Source of the DNA: Pedobacter terrae | GTDB lineage: Bacteria; Bacteroidota; Bacteroidia; Sphingobacteriales; Sphingobacteriaceae | DNA length: 64,000 nt | Direction: 5' to 3' | Assembly (NCBI RefSeq): GCF_900100705.1 | Contig: NZ_FNCH01000016.1 | Location: 55,161 to 119,160 of the forward strand | Shown: piece after piece, positions 35,175 to 44,089 of the stretch | Numbering within the stretch: position 1 is the stretch's first letter | How the letters are laid out: the number at the start of each line of letters is the position of its first letter | Translations under genes and position numbers: made by a program | The notes under the pieces: model-generated | Seen by the model: only the letters and a program-made list of their open reading frames with translations | Databases searched by the model: none | Told to the model about the DNA's origin: nothing

Positions 35175-36113
35175 TTAAACCAACTTCATTTCTGCCAATA
35201 CACTGTTCATATTTCTTACCGCATCAGCGCTTTTGTTAAATGCCGCCTGTTCATCTTCGGTTAGTTTAAAATCGATGATTTTTTCCCAGCCATTACGGCC
35301 GATAATTACCGGTACACCTAAACAGATATCTTCCTGTCCGTATTCGCCTTCCAGCGAAACACAGCAGGTAAACAGTTTTTTTTCATCGCGTAAAATGGCT
35401 TCAACCAATGCCGCACCTGCAGCACCTGGTGCATACCATGCCGATGTTCCGATTAAACCTGTCAAAGTAGCGCCTCCAACCATGGTATCTGAAGCGACCT
35501 GATCGAGTGTAGCTTTATCTAATAAATTGCTTACTGGTAAACTTTGGTAAGTGGCTAAACGGGTCAATGGAATCATGGTAGTATCGCCATGGCCACCAAT
35601 TACAAATCCTTGCAAATCATTCGGACTACAATTTAGCGCTTGTGATAAGTAGAATTTAAAGCGTGAACTGTCTAACGTTCCACCCATACCAATAATGCGG
35701 TTTTTGGGTAGACCCAACGATTTTAAGGCCAGATAGGTCATCGTATCCATTGGATTACTGATCACAATAAAGATGGCCTCTGGAGAGAATTTTAAAATAT
35801 TTTCGGCAACACCTTTAACAATCCCTGCATTAATGCCAATTAGTTCTTCGCGGGTCATTCCGGGTTTACGTGGTAGCCCCGAAGTAATTACCACTACATC
35901 AGAATCCGCAGTTTTACTATAGTCATTCGTTACCCCTGTAATCTTGGTATCGAAGCCCAAAAGGGTTGCAGTTTGCATCATGTCGATTGCCTTACCTTCG
36001 GCAAAACCTTCTTTAATATCCAATAATACAAGTTCGTTTGCCAATTCTTTGCGGGCAATATGATCTGCACAAGTGGCACCAACTGCGCCTGCGCCAACAA
36101 CCGTTACTTTCAT
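35175..36113 (-). CDS. mdh: Malate dehydrogenase (LDH-like type)
   Basis: This NAD-dependent malate dehydrogenase of the citric acid cycle is 312 residues, the lactate-dehydrogenase-like form found in Bacteroidota and green sulfur bacteria. The NAD site is VVGAGAVGATCADHI. The substrate loop with the malate-specific arginine is GLPRKPGMTREEL, followed by VISNPMDTMTYLALK. The catalytic histidine is in IGGHGDTTMIP. Arg in the loop position, rather than Gln, supports malate over lactate. Confidence 0.97.
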   Translation of the reverse strand: MKVTVVGAGAVGATCADHIARKELANELVLLDIKEGFAEGKAIDMMQTATLLGFDTKITGVTNDYSKTADSDVVVITSGLPRKPGMTREELIGINAGIVKGVAENILKFSPEAIFIVISNPMDTMTYLALKSLGLPKNRIIGMGGTLDSSRFKFYLSQALNCSPNDLQGFVIGGHGDTTMIPLTRLATYQSLPVSNLLDKATLDQVASDTMVGGATLTGLIGTSAWYAPGAAGAALVEAILRDEKKLFTCCVSLEGEYGQEDICLGVPVIIGRNGWEKIIDFKLTEDEQAAFNKSADAVRNMNSVLAEMKLV

Positions 36114-36258
36114 ATAATTATGTTTTTTGGTTCGCTTTCGTTAAATACCTATCGAAGGTAGAGATAAATATAAGGTTTAAAAATGCATTTCAAAACTTTA
36201 TAATTTAATCGGAGTTTACTTATTAGGCACTAAACAGCAAATTTTGTGCTAACAAATT

Positions 36259-36711
36259 ATGGAAAACAAACCCATTTCAAATATCAATTATAAAGCCTTT
36301 GAGGGAAAATGGTATTCTTTATATTCTATTCCAACCCTAATGGATAAACATTGGAAACAGACTACCGAAACTTACACCTTGGCAGACAATGATCATTTCG
36401 ATGTATATACCACTTATTATAAGGATGGAAAACCTGAAGAAAAATCGATCAAATCAAAACTGTTTTTTGACGAAGAAAAAGCTGATGGCGATATGAAAGC
36501 CCAGTTTTTATGGCCTTTTAAAATCGGTTATTGGATTATAGAGCTGGCTGATGATTACAGTTATGTAGTGGTGGGGCATCCTGATGAAAAATACCTTTTT
36601 ATTATGGCCCGTGAACCAAAAATGGAAGCCGATTTATTAGTGCATATTATAGAAAGGTGCAGGCAAAAGGGATACGAGGTAAGTGAGTTGGTGAGCCAGG
36701 AGCATTTTTGA
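36259..36711 (+). CDS. Lipocalin family protein (Blc-like)
   Basis: This 150-residue single-domain lipocalin has the structurally conserved GxW motif in FEGKWYSLYSIPT. The later Blc-like strands are GYWIIELADDYSYVVVGHPDEKYLFIMAREPKM. Unlike E. coli Blc there is no lipoprotein signal, so it is probably cytoplasmic. The fold binds hydrophobic molecules such as lysophospholipids. It is divergent from mdh. Confidence 0.88.
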   Translation: MENKPISNINYKAFEGKWYSLYSIPTLMDKHWKQTTETYTLADNDHFDVYTTYYKDGKPEEKSIKSKLFFDEEKADGDMKAQFLWPFKIGYWIIELADDYSYVVVGHPDEKYLFIMAREPKMEADLLVHIIERCRQKGYEVSELVSQEHF

Positions 36712-36763
36712 TAAGTCGGCAATTGGCGGTTTTCAGTTTATCGTTGTATAATGATGAAGTGTT

Positions 36764-37136
36764 TGTCATTCTGAGCGCAGCGAAGAATCTTTTCATTGTT
36801 TTTTAAGTGCTAAAGATTTATCAATTTGTTATGGAAAGCAATTGTGGAAGCGTTTGGGTTTATGCAGTCCCGCCATTCGCTATAGGCCCGATGAAGAATC
36901 GGGCGCTGCCGCTGCTGTCGGGTTTAGGGGGCACCGACTATGCTACTATACATAATAAATAAACCCGATTGCAGTGAACATTCCGATCCTTCATCGGAAT
37001 AAAACGAAAAGCGGGACTGGAAACCGCTATGAAAAACCGAACCCAACATTTCCAAAAAAAAGAAGAAATCTGATTGGATAGATCTCTCCCCGCCTGTACG
37101 GGCAGGCATTCCGTTGCACTTCAGTCGAGATGACGA
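36764..37136. repeat. Class 1 repeat split by a class 2 element
   Basis: The left half (GTCATTCTGAGCGCAGCGAA, then GAATCTTTTC) starts at 36764. The matching right half (TAGATCTCTCC...CTTCAGTCGAGATGACG) ends at 37136. A complete class 2 element lies between them. An undivided class 1 copy of this subtype is about 85-95 bases, so this is best read as a nested insertion. The right half carries its own GCCTGTACGGGCAGGC insert. Confidence 0.6.
36866..37018. repeat. Class 2 cross-shaped repeat element
   Basis: The outer stem is AGTCCCGC (36866) with GCGGGACT (37011). The inner stem is CGGGTTTA (36919-36926) with TAAACCCG (36960-36967). Each arm carries its own hairpin, CCCGAT-GAAGA-ATCGGG (36887) and TTCCGAT-CCTTC-ATCGGAA (36981). 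The two hairpins are inverted copies with complementary loops. The 542-base gap from 36712 to the dnaE start holds this, the split class 1 repeat and a weak drifted repeat at 36715-36745; no gene is seen. Confidence 0.8.
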
Positions 37137-37200
37137 TTTTCTAGCTTTGTTTATCGCATTTTGTTGATAATTTACTGACAACTTCAACCCTCGAATTCCT

Positions 37201-37208
37201 TATTTTTG
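37201..37208 (+). promoter_or_regulatory. Putative -7 element of dnaE
   Basis: TATTTTTG matches TAnnTTTG, 46 bases before the chosen start codon. No good TTG was found at the expected -33 spacing. Confidence 0.4.
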
Positions 37209-37253
37209 AAGAACCGTTATTGTTTTACAACGGTTAATTCTTTGCTGCACAAT

Positions 37254-40200
37254 ATGTACTTAATTTTTGATACTGAAACCACGGGTCTGCCCCGCAATTA
37301 CAATGCTCCGATTACCGATACGGATAACTGGCCGCGTTGTATACAAATTGCCTGGCAGCTGCACGATGAGATGGGGAGATTGGTTGAACATCAGGATTAT
37401 CTGGTTAAACCAGAGGGCTTTAACATACCTTACGATGCCGAACGTATCCATGGGATCTCTACGGATCTGGCAGTGGAACAAGGTATCGGTTTCGACGAAA
37501 TGTTGGCCAAGTTTAACGAAGTTTTAAATAAAGCCAAATTTATTGTTGGGCAAAATGTTGGTTTCGATGTGAATATTATGGGCTGTGAGTTCCACCGTTT
37601 CGGTGTAGCCAACCGCCTGGCCGAAATGCCTGTTTTAGATACCTGTACCGAAGTTACCGCACAGCTTTTGCAATTGCCCGGAGGTAGGGGCGGTAAATTT
37701 AAGCTACCAACCTTAACCGAATTACATTCCTATTTATTTGGTGAACCCTTTAATGAAGCCCACAATGCTACCGCCGATGTGGAGGCAACTACGCGTTGTT
37801 TTCTGGAGCTGATTAAGAGAGAGGTTTTTAAAAAAGAAGAACTGCTGGTTGATGTAGAATATTTCCCTCGATTTAGGGAAGTAAACCATGGCCTAATTGA
37901 AGGCATTGGGTTAAAACACATCAATTTAAAGGCTGCATCTGATGAAATCCGCAAACGCCATCAAAAAACCGAAGGTGGTGGTATTTCTAAACAGGAACTT
38001 GCCGATAACAAACAAGAACTTGCCGCCGCAACCTTTGTACACTTACACAACCACACGCAGTTTTCGGTATTACAGAGTACCATTAGCATTCCTGATCTGG
38101 TAAAAGCCGCTGCTGCACAGAAAATGCCCGCGGTAGCCATGACCGATCATGCCAACATGATGGGTGCTTTCCACTTTGTTAACAATGTACTTAATCATAA
38201 TAAAGCTGCAGAAGCCAAAAATGCTGCAGCAATAGAAGCCGGCGAACGCCCTAACGAGGTGGTGATGACACCCATAGTGGGGGTAGAGTTTTTCGTATGT
38301 GCAAACCATTTAGACCGTACTGCAAAAGACAATGGCTACCAGATGGTATTGCTGGCTAAAAACAAAAAGGGCTATCATAACCTCGCCAAAATGTCGTCGA
38401 TAGCTTATACCAAAGGTTTCTATTATGTGCCCCGTATAGACAGGCAGGTTATAGAACAATATAAAGAAGATATTATTGTTTTATCGGGTAACCTGGGTGG
38501 TGAGATTTCCAATAAGATCTTAAACATGGGCGAAAGCCAGGCAGAAGAAGCATTGATCTGGTGGAAGGAAATGTTTGGTGATGATTTCTACCTGGAGGTG
38601 ATGCGCCATAAACAGGAAGATGAAGACCGTGTAAACGAAACATTAATTGCTTTTGCCCGTAAACATGCCGTAAAACTGGTAGCAACCAACAATACTTATT
38701 ATGTAAATAAGAAAGATGCCAACGCGCACGATATTTTACTCTGCGTAAAAGATGGTGAAAAGCAGGCCACACCAATAGGCCGTGGCCGTGGTTACCGTTA
38801 TGGATTGCCAAACCAGGAATACTATTTTAAATCGGCTGATGAAATGAAGGCACTTTTTGCTGATCTGCCGGAAGCGATTTTAAATATTCAGGAAATTCTT
38901 GATAAAATTGAAATTTATAAACTTGCACGCGAGGTACTTTTACCAAAATTCGATATTCCTGAAGAATTTTTGGTTGCCGAAGATGAAGCCGATGGTGGAA
39001 AACGCGGGGAGAATAAGTTTTTAAGGCATTTAACGTACGAAGGTGCGAAACGCCGCTATGGAACTCTAACCGATGATATTACGGAACGTTTGGATTTCGA
39101 GCTGGCAACGATAGAAAAAACGGGTTATCCGGGTTATTTCCTGATTGTACAGGATTTTATTGCCGAGGCACGTAACCTTGATGTATCGGTGGGGCCGGGC
39201 AGGGGTTCAGCTGCAGGTTCAGCGGTGGCTTATTGCCTGGGGATTACCAATATCGACCCGATTAAATACGATCTCCTTTTTGAGCGTTTCCTGAATCCCG
39301 ATCGTGTATCCATGCCCGATATCGATATCGATTTTGATGACGAGGGGCGTGGCCGTGTAATGGATTATGTAATTAATAAGTATGGCGCCAACCAGGTAGC
39401 GCAGATTATTACTTATGGTACCATGGCCGCTAAATCATCTATCCGCGATACAGCGCGCGTATTGGACTTGCCATTATTTGAGGCCGATAAAATTGCCAAG
39501 CTGATCCCGAACATGAAGCTGGCTAAAATCTTTACCCTCGACGAGAAAAGTTTAAAGGATGCTTTACGCCCTGATGAGTATGAAAAGGTAGTAGAACTGA
39601 AAAACCTGGGCAGCCTGAAAGATCTGAGTGCCGAAACAATTCAGCAGGCACAGGTTTTAGAAGGCTCGTTGCGGAATACCGGAATCCACGCCTGTGGTGT
39701 GATTATTACACCGAGCGATATTACCAATTTCGTTCCCGTATCGGTAGCCAAAGATTCTGATTTATATGTTACCCAGTTTGATAACTCGGTTGTAGAAAGC
39801 GCCGGTTTATTGAAAATGGACTTCCTGGGGTTAAAAACCTTAACCCTGATTAAGGATACCGTGAAACTGGTTAAGAAAAGGCACGGCATCGACCTCAATC
39901 CCGATAATTTCCCGATTGATGATGTGATGACCTATGAGCTTTTCCAGCGTGGTGAAACCATTGGTATTTTCCAGTACGAGAGTCCGGGTATGCAGAAATA
40001 CATGAAAGAGCTTAAACCTACGGTTTTCGACGATTTAATTGCCATGAATGCCTTATACCGCCCGGGACCAATGGAGTACATTCCGAGTTTCGTTCGCCGT
40101 AAAAATGGAGAGGAAGATATTAAGTACGATCTGGATGCCTGCGAGGAATATTTAAAGGAAACTTACGGAATTACGGTTTATCAGGAGCAGGTAATGCTTT

Positions 40201-41687
40201 TATCGCAAAAATTGGCTGGATTTACCAAAGGTGAGGCCGACGTTTTGCGGAAGGCTATGGGTAAGAAACAAAAAGACGTTTTGGATAAAATGAAACCAAA
40301 GTTTGTGAAACAAGCTTCGGAAAAAGGCCATGACGCTACTGTTTTAGAGAAAATCTGGAAGGATTGGGAGGCGTTTGCATCCTATGCCTTCAACAAATCG
40401 CACTCTACCTGTTACGCATGGATTGCTTATCAAACGGCTTATTTGAAAGCACATTATCCGGCTGAATATATGGCTGCGGTACTATCCAATAACATGAGCG
40501 ATATTAAGCAGGTGGCATTTTTTATGGAAGAGTGTCGCCAGATGAGTGTTACCGTATTAGGCCCCGATGTAAACGAATCTGATCTTAAATTCTCGGTAAA
40601 TGCCAAAGGCGAAGTCCGTTTTGGGATGTCGGCAGTTAAAGGAGTAGGTGAGAAGGCCGTAGAAAGTATTATCGAAGAACGTTCAGCCAACGGACCTTAT
40701 GCCAGTGTTTACGATTTTGCCAAGCGTTCTAATACGCGTATTGTGAATAAAAAAGCGTACGAGAGTTTCGTGTACAGTGGTGCTTTCGATGCATTTGGTG
40801 GACATAGGGCACAGTATTTTTATATTGGTCCAAATGACAAAATGAATGGCATTGAAAAAATTATTAAATATGCCAACGATTTCCAGAATAATGAAAGTAC
40901 GTCGCAGGCTTCGCTCTTCGGTGGCTCAAAAGCCGATCTTATTTTAGAGCCAAGTTTGCCTGTTTCACCAGAGTGGGCCTTGATGGACCGGTTGAAATAT
41001 GAAAAAGATGCAATCGGGATTTTTCTTTCCGGTCACCCTTTGGATAACTATAAACTCGAACTTGATAAATTTTGTACCAATAGTGTCCGGCAGCTCAGTA
41101 TCATCAATAAGGTACGTATGGGCGATAGCAACGAAGAGGTTTTGGCCGAATTCGAAAAACTGAAAAACCGCGAGCTTTGCGTAGGCGGCCTGGTGGTAAC
41201 GGCATCGCAACGGATTACCAAAACAGGTAAACCTTTCGGAACGTTTGTTTTTGAAGATTATGATGATGCCTGCGAAATGGCTTTGTTTGGTGAAGATTTT
41301 TTAAAGTTTAAATCATTTTTAACCGAAGGATATTTCTTGCAGATCAGGGGTAGGGTAGGCGAGCGTTTCGGAAAAGCCGGCGATTGGGAATTTAAAATCA
41401 CGGCAATTAACCTCATGTCCGAACTGCGTGATAAATTAGCGAAGAGTTTAACGATTCAGGTGCCTATTGAGCGCGTTAACGATCAGTTAATGAGAGAAAT
41501 TGAGGCCATATTAGCAGACAATAAGGCAAACTCTGAACAGCAAAACTGTCAACTTAACTTTGCTGTTTTTGATAGCGAAAAGCAGATTATGCTCGATTTG
41601 CCTTCTAAAAATTTAAAAATAAACCCAAACAATAAGTTCTTAGAACAATTAATGGGAATGAATGTTGTAAATTATAAGCTTAATTAA
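37254..41687 (+). CDS. dnaE: DNA polymerase III subunit alpha with N-terminal DnaQ-type exonuclease domain
   Basis: This is the replicative polymerase. The start is ATG 37254, giving MYLIFDTETTG; an in-frame start at 37206 would add 16 unrelated residues. Residues 1 to about 185 form a DEDDh 3'-5' exonuclease domain (D6, E8 in FDTETTG; later HNATADVEATTRCF). The PHP domain starts near 262 (HLHNHTQFSVLQS, AMTDHANMMG). The polymerase palm has PDIDIDFDDEGRGR with catalytic D689 and D691, and fingers with YRPGPMEYIPSFVRRK. An OB fold is near 1305. At 1477 residues it is longer than E. coli DnaE (1160) because of the fused proofreading domain, so polymerase and proofreading may be on one chain. 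Confidence 0.95.
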   Translation: MYLIFDTETTGLPRNYNAPITDTDNWPRCIQIAWQLHDEMGRLVEHQDYLVKPEGFNIPYDAERIHGISTDLAVEQGIGFDEMLAKFNEVLNKAKFIVGQNVGFDVNIMGCEFHRFGVANRLAEMPVLDTCTEVTAQLLQLPGGRGGKFKLPTLTELHSYLFGEPFNEAHNATADVEATTRCFLELIKREVFKKEELLVDVEYFPRFREVNHGLIEGIGLKHINLKAASDEIRKRHQKTEGGGISKQELADNKQELAAATFVHLHNHTQFSVLQSTISIPDLVKAAAAQKMPAVAMTDHANMMGAFHFVNNVLNHNKAAEAKNAAAIEAGERPNEVVMTPIVGVEFFVCANHLDRTAKDNGYQMVLLAKNKKGYHNLAKMSSIAYTKGFYYVPRIDRQVIEQYKEDIIVLSGNLGGEISNKILNMGESQAEEALIWWKEMFGDDFYLEVMRHKQEDEDRVNETLIAFARKHAVKLVATNNTYYVNKKDANAHDILLCVKDGEKQATPIGRGRGYRYGLPNQEYYFKSADEMKALFADLPEAILNIQEILDKIEIYKLAREVLLPKFDIPEEFLVAEDEADGGKRGENKFLRHLTYEGAKRRYGTLTDDITERLDFELATIEKTGYPGYFLIVQDFIAEARNLDVSVGPGRGSAAGSAVAYCLGITNIDPIKYDLLFERFLNPDRVSMPDIDIDFDDEGRGRVMDYVINKYGANQVAQIITYGTMAAKSSIRDTARVLDLPLFEADKIAKLIPNMKLAKIFTLDEKSLKDALRPDEYEKVVELKNLGSLKDLSAETIQQAQVLEGSLRNTGIHACGVIITPSDITNFVPVSVAKDSDLYVTQFDNSVVESAGLLKMDFLGLKTLTLIKDTVKLVKKRHGIDLNPDNFPIDDVMTYELFQRGETIGIFQYESPGMQKYMKELKPTVFDDLIAMNALYRPGPMEYIPSFVRRKNGEEDIKYDLDACEEYLKETYGITVYQEQVMLLSQKLAGFTKGEADVLRKAMGKKQKDVLDKMKPKFVKQASEKGHDATVLEKIWKDWEAFASYAFNKSHSTCYAWIAYQTAYLKAHYPAEYMAAVLSNNMSDIKQVAFFMEECRQMSVTVLGPDVNESDLKFSVNAKGEVRFGMSAVKGVGEKAVESIIEERSANGPYASVYDFAKRSNTRIVNKKAYESFVYSGAFDAFGGHRAQYFYIGPNDKMNGIEKIIKYANDFQNNESTSQASLFGGSKADLILEPSLPVSPEWALMDRLKYEKDAIGIFLSGHPLDNYKLELDKFCTNSVRQLSIINKVRMGDSNEEVLAEFEKLKNRELCVGGLVVTASQRITKTGKPFGTFVFEDYDDACEMALFGEDFLKFKSFLTEGYFLQIRGRVGERFGKAGDWEFKITAINLMSELRDKLAKSLTIQVPIERVNDQLMREIEAILADNKANSEQQNCQLNFAVFDSEKQIMLDLPSKNLKINPNNKFLEQLMGMNVVNYKLN

Positions 41688-41804
41688 ACATAGGACACGG
41701 CGTTCAAAGGATAGAAAGTTTTATTTTACGGCTTTGTATGTTATGCGCCAAACGCTCTGCACGCTGCTGCTACCTCAAAATAATGTCAAATTGGCATTAC
41801 AGAA

Positions 41805-41836
41805 TTGGTGGCATTACAATTGAATACATATATTTG
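41805..41836 (+). promoter_or_regulatory. Promoter of the thioredoxin gene
   Basis: TTG at 41805 and TATATTTG at 41829-41836 are separated by 21 bases, a Bacteroidota-type promoter 18 bases before the start codon. The 9-mer GGCATTACA occurs at 41793 and 41810, on either side of the -33 element. Confidence 0.65.
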
Positions 41837-41854
41837 AACATAAAAAAAATAATT

Positions 41855-42175
41855 ATGGCATTAGAAATCACAGATGCAAACTTCGAGGAGCTTGTATTAA
41901 AATCAGATAAACCCGTATTAGTAGATTTTTGGGCAGAATGGTGTGGCCCTTGTCGCATGGTGGGTCCAGTTGTAGAAGAGATCGCTAAAGAATATGATGG
42001 TAAAGCGGTAGTTGGAAAAGTAAACGTTGATAACAACCCTCAAATTTCAATGCAGTTTGGTATCCGTAATATTCCTGCTTTATTATACTTTAAAGGTGGC
42101 GAAGTGGTTGACAAACAAGTTGGCGCTGTTCCAAAATCGGTATTAGCAGAGAAATTAAACAAGCAATTGGCTTAA
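41855..42175 (+). CDS. trxA: Thioredoxin
   Basis: This 106-residue classical thioredoxin reduces protein disulphides in the cytoplasm. It has VLVDFWAEWCGPCRMVGPV with the WCGPC active site, KVNVDNNPQISMQFGIRNIP with the cis-proline, and LLYFKGGEVVDKQVG. ATG 41855 is used because a longer frame from 41738 adds 39 unrelated residues and would place the promoter inside the gene. A terminator follows. Confidence 0.97.
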   Translation: MALEITDANFEELVLKSDKPVLVDFWAEWCGPCRMVGPVVEEIAKEYDGKAVVGKVNVDNNPQISMQFGIRNIPALLYFKGGEVVDKQVGAVPKSVLAEKLNKQLA

Positions 42176-42223
42176 TTTAAGTTAAAGCAGATAGATCAAT
42201 GCCGAGAGGCTTGTAACATATTT

Positions 42224-42258
42224 AAAACCCAAGTTCATATGAAGGATTTGGGTTTTTT
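42224..42258 (+). terminator. Terminator of trxA
   Basis: AAAACCCAA (42224) pairs with TTGGGTTTT (42248), followed by T residues. The TTG of the next promoter lies in its right arm. Confidence 0.8.
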
Positions 42259-42276
42259 ATTGCGAGCATAATTTTG
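42248..42276 (+). promoter_or_regulatory. Putative promoter of the sugar dehydrogenase gene
   Basis: TTG at 42248 and TAATTTTG at 42269-42276 fit the Bacteroidota pattern with an 18-base spacer, 26 bases before the ATG. It overlaps the trxA terminator. Confidence 0.5.
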
Positions 42277-42302
42277 TTTCTTTAATTAAAAAACTAACCA
42301 TC

Positions 42303-43520
42303 ATGTCTATTCAATTATTTAATAATAAAACTTTAGCCATTTTATTGGCTGGCCTCGCCACAAACTGTGCAAATATTGCTAGTGTATCGGCTCAAAACCC
42401 GGTTGAAACCAATGCGCCATCTGCCGATTATAAGCCAGCTTTTACCGGGCAGACCAGGATTGCAGGTGTAAAAACCAAAACCCCATTAGATATTACGGTC
42501 ATTAATGAGAAATTGGAAAATCCATGGGCAATTTCGGTACTTCCTGATGGCCGGTTTTTAATTACCCAAAAACAAGGTACCATGGTAATTTTAAAAGCCA
42601 ACGGGGAACTAAGCAAAAAGATTACTGGTTTACCAAAGGTAGATCCGTCTGGTCAGGGTGGTTTATTGGATGTAACCATAGATCCGAACTTTGCAAAAAA
42701 CAGAATGATTTATTGGGCTTACGCTGAGCCACAAGATAAAGGCGTTTTATTGGCCATTGCCAAAGGTAAATTGGCTGCAAACGAAACTTCGATCGAAAAC
42801 CAGACCATTATTTACCGCGCTACACCAGCATACTCCGGCAAACTTCAGTACGGATCGAGAATTGTTTTCGATAAAAACGGGAATTTATTTGTAAGTACAG
42901 GTGAACGTTCTGGTAACGATATCAGAATACAGGCACAATACTTAAATTCGTCATTGGGAAAAATTTTACACCTTACCCCAGAGGGAAAAGCGGTTGCAAA
43001 TGGTCCGTTCGCAGGTAAAGCCGATGCCCGACCTGAAATTTATGCTTATGGATTACGTAATCCTGACGGCTTAGCCATTAATCCACAAACCGGTGATTTA
43101 TGGGAGGCGGAATTTGGGCCTAAGGGTGGTGATGAAGTGAACATCATTAAACCAGGGAAAAATTATGGCTGGCCGATTATTACCTACGGAACAGAATACA
43201 GTGGAAAAAAAGTTGGTGATGGCATTCAACAAAAAGAAGGAATGGAACAACCGGTTTATTATTGGAACCCAAGTATCTCGCCCGGTTGTATCGCTTTTTA
43301 TGACAGTAACAGCATAGCCGAGTGGAAAGGCAATTTATTTGTAGGCGGTTTAGGCGGTTCGCATATTATCCGATTGGTAATAAAAAATGATAAAATTGTT
43401 GGCGAGGAAAGATTACTGGAAGGTAAAGGCGAACGTTTCCGTGATATGGCAGAAGGAAAAGACGGAGCACTTTATTCGGTAACCGATAACGGACATTTAT
43501 ACAAGATAGCAAAGAAGTAA
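42303..43520 (+). CDS. PQQ-dependent sugar dehydrogenase-like protein (glucose/sorbosone dehydrogenase family)
   Basis: This 405-residue exported six-bladed propeller belongs to the glucose/sorbosone dehydrogenase (Asd-like) family. A signal peptide ends near ASVSAQN. Family segments are NPWAISVLPDGRFLITQKQG, GGLLDVTIDPNFAKNRMIYW, YGSRIVFDKNGNLFVSTGER, YAYGLRNPDGLAINPQTGDL and FGPKGGDEVNIIKPGKNYGW. The family oxidises aldose sugars in the periplasm using PQQ. No PQQ biosynthesis genes are in the window, so cofactor supply is unknown. Confidence 0.9.
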   Translation: MSIQLFNNKTLAILLAGLATNCANIASVSAQNPVETNAPSADYKPAFTGQTRIAGVKTKTPLDITVINEKLENPWAISVLPDGRFLITQKQGTMVILKANGELSKKITGLPKVDPSGQGGLLDVTIDPNFAKNRMIYWAYAEPQDKGVLLAIAKGKLAANETSIENQTIIYRATPAYSGKLQYGSRIVFDKNGNLFVSTGERSGNDIRIQAQYLNSSLGKILHLTPEGKAVANGPFAGKADARPEIYAYGLRNPDGLAINPQTGDLWEAEFGPKGGDEVNIIKPGKNYGWPIITYGTEYSGKKVGDGIQQKEGMEQPVYYWNPSISPGCIAFYDSNSIAEWKGNLFVGGLGGSHIIRLVIKNDKIVGEERLLEGKGERFRDMAEGKDGALYSVTDNGHLYKIAKK

Positions 43521-43540
43521 TTAATTTTAATCGGTTATTT

Positions 43541-43576
43541 AGACCTCGCAGCTTCACAAAGCTGCGAGGTCTTTTT
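43541..43576 (+). terminator. Terminator of the sugar dehydrogenase gene
   Basis: AGACCTCGCAGCTT pairs perfectly with AAGCTGCGAGGTCT around a four-base loop, followed by TTTT. Confidence 0.93.
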
Positions 43577-43620
43577 ATTATATTTCGAAACATCATAGGT
43601 AGGATTTAATGGTCATTAAA

Positions 43621-43709
43621 GTCGTCGCCACCCTGATCCGATAGCTAGCTATCAGATTTATTTCAGGGTCTTTCTTGTTAAAAAGATACTTAGATAAATT
43701 CAGCGTGAA
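43621..43709. repeat. Class 1 palindromic repeat
   Basis: It runs from GTCGTCGCCACCCTGATCC to AAATTCAGCGTGAAT and carries CCGATAGCTAGCTATCAG, an extended version of the palindromic insert. It lies immediately before a class 2 element. Confidence 0.7.
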
Positions 43710-43755
43710 TAATAAACTATACATTGGAGATTCTATGTTTTAAATATTTTTTTTG

Positions 43756-43985
43756 TTTTTAGGAAATGTAGGCTCGGTTTTTCATGGCGGCTTTTAGTCC
43801 CGCTGTCCGTTTGCAGTGCCCGCGCGAGGCTGGCAGCTACCACTCCCATCGGGTTTATTTACCACGGATAGTAGCAGCATCTTTGCAACCTAAACCCGAC
43901 CGTAGCGAGATGCCGATGGGCAGGAGGGGGGCGGGACTACGGGAGCCTATAAGTACTGCAATTGCTTTCCAAACTACCTAAAAAA
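43756..43985. repeat. Class 2 cross-shaped repeat element, complete copy with terminal inverted repeats
   Basis: Four nested inverted pairs are visible: TTTTTAGG (43756) / CCTAAAAA (43977), TAGGCTC (43769) / GAGCCTA (43943), AGTCCCGC (43796) / GCGGGACT (43931), and ATCGGGTTTA (43848) / TAAACCCGA (43891). About 230 bases long, without a coding frame of its own, it looks like a non-autonomous palindromic element. With the terminator and the class 1 copy it accounts for most of the 569-base gap before the DUF58 gene. Confidence 0.78.
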
Positions 43986-44089
43986 TATTAATGCACCTCA
44001 GCATGATGCTCATTAATAAAATATATTTTCGCCATCAAAACCTGATCAGTTTTACAAGTATTGTCTAAATCTTTTATTAGTTTTACGAT

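Noticed and set aside
36924..37187. 87-residue minus-strand open frame
   Set aside because: It is made of class 2 and class 1 repeat sequence; the translation is low-complexity with no conserved pattern.
43784..43981. 65-residue open frame
   Set aside because: It coincides with the class 2 element, shows no family resemblance and has no plausible start signal.
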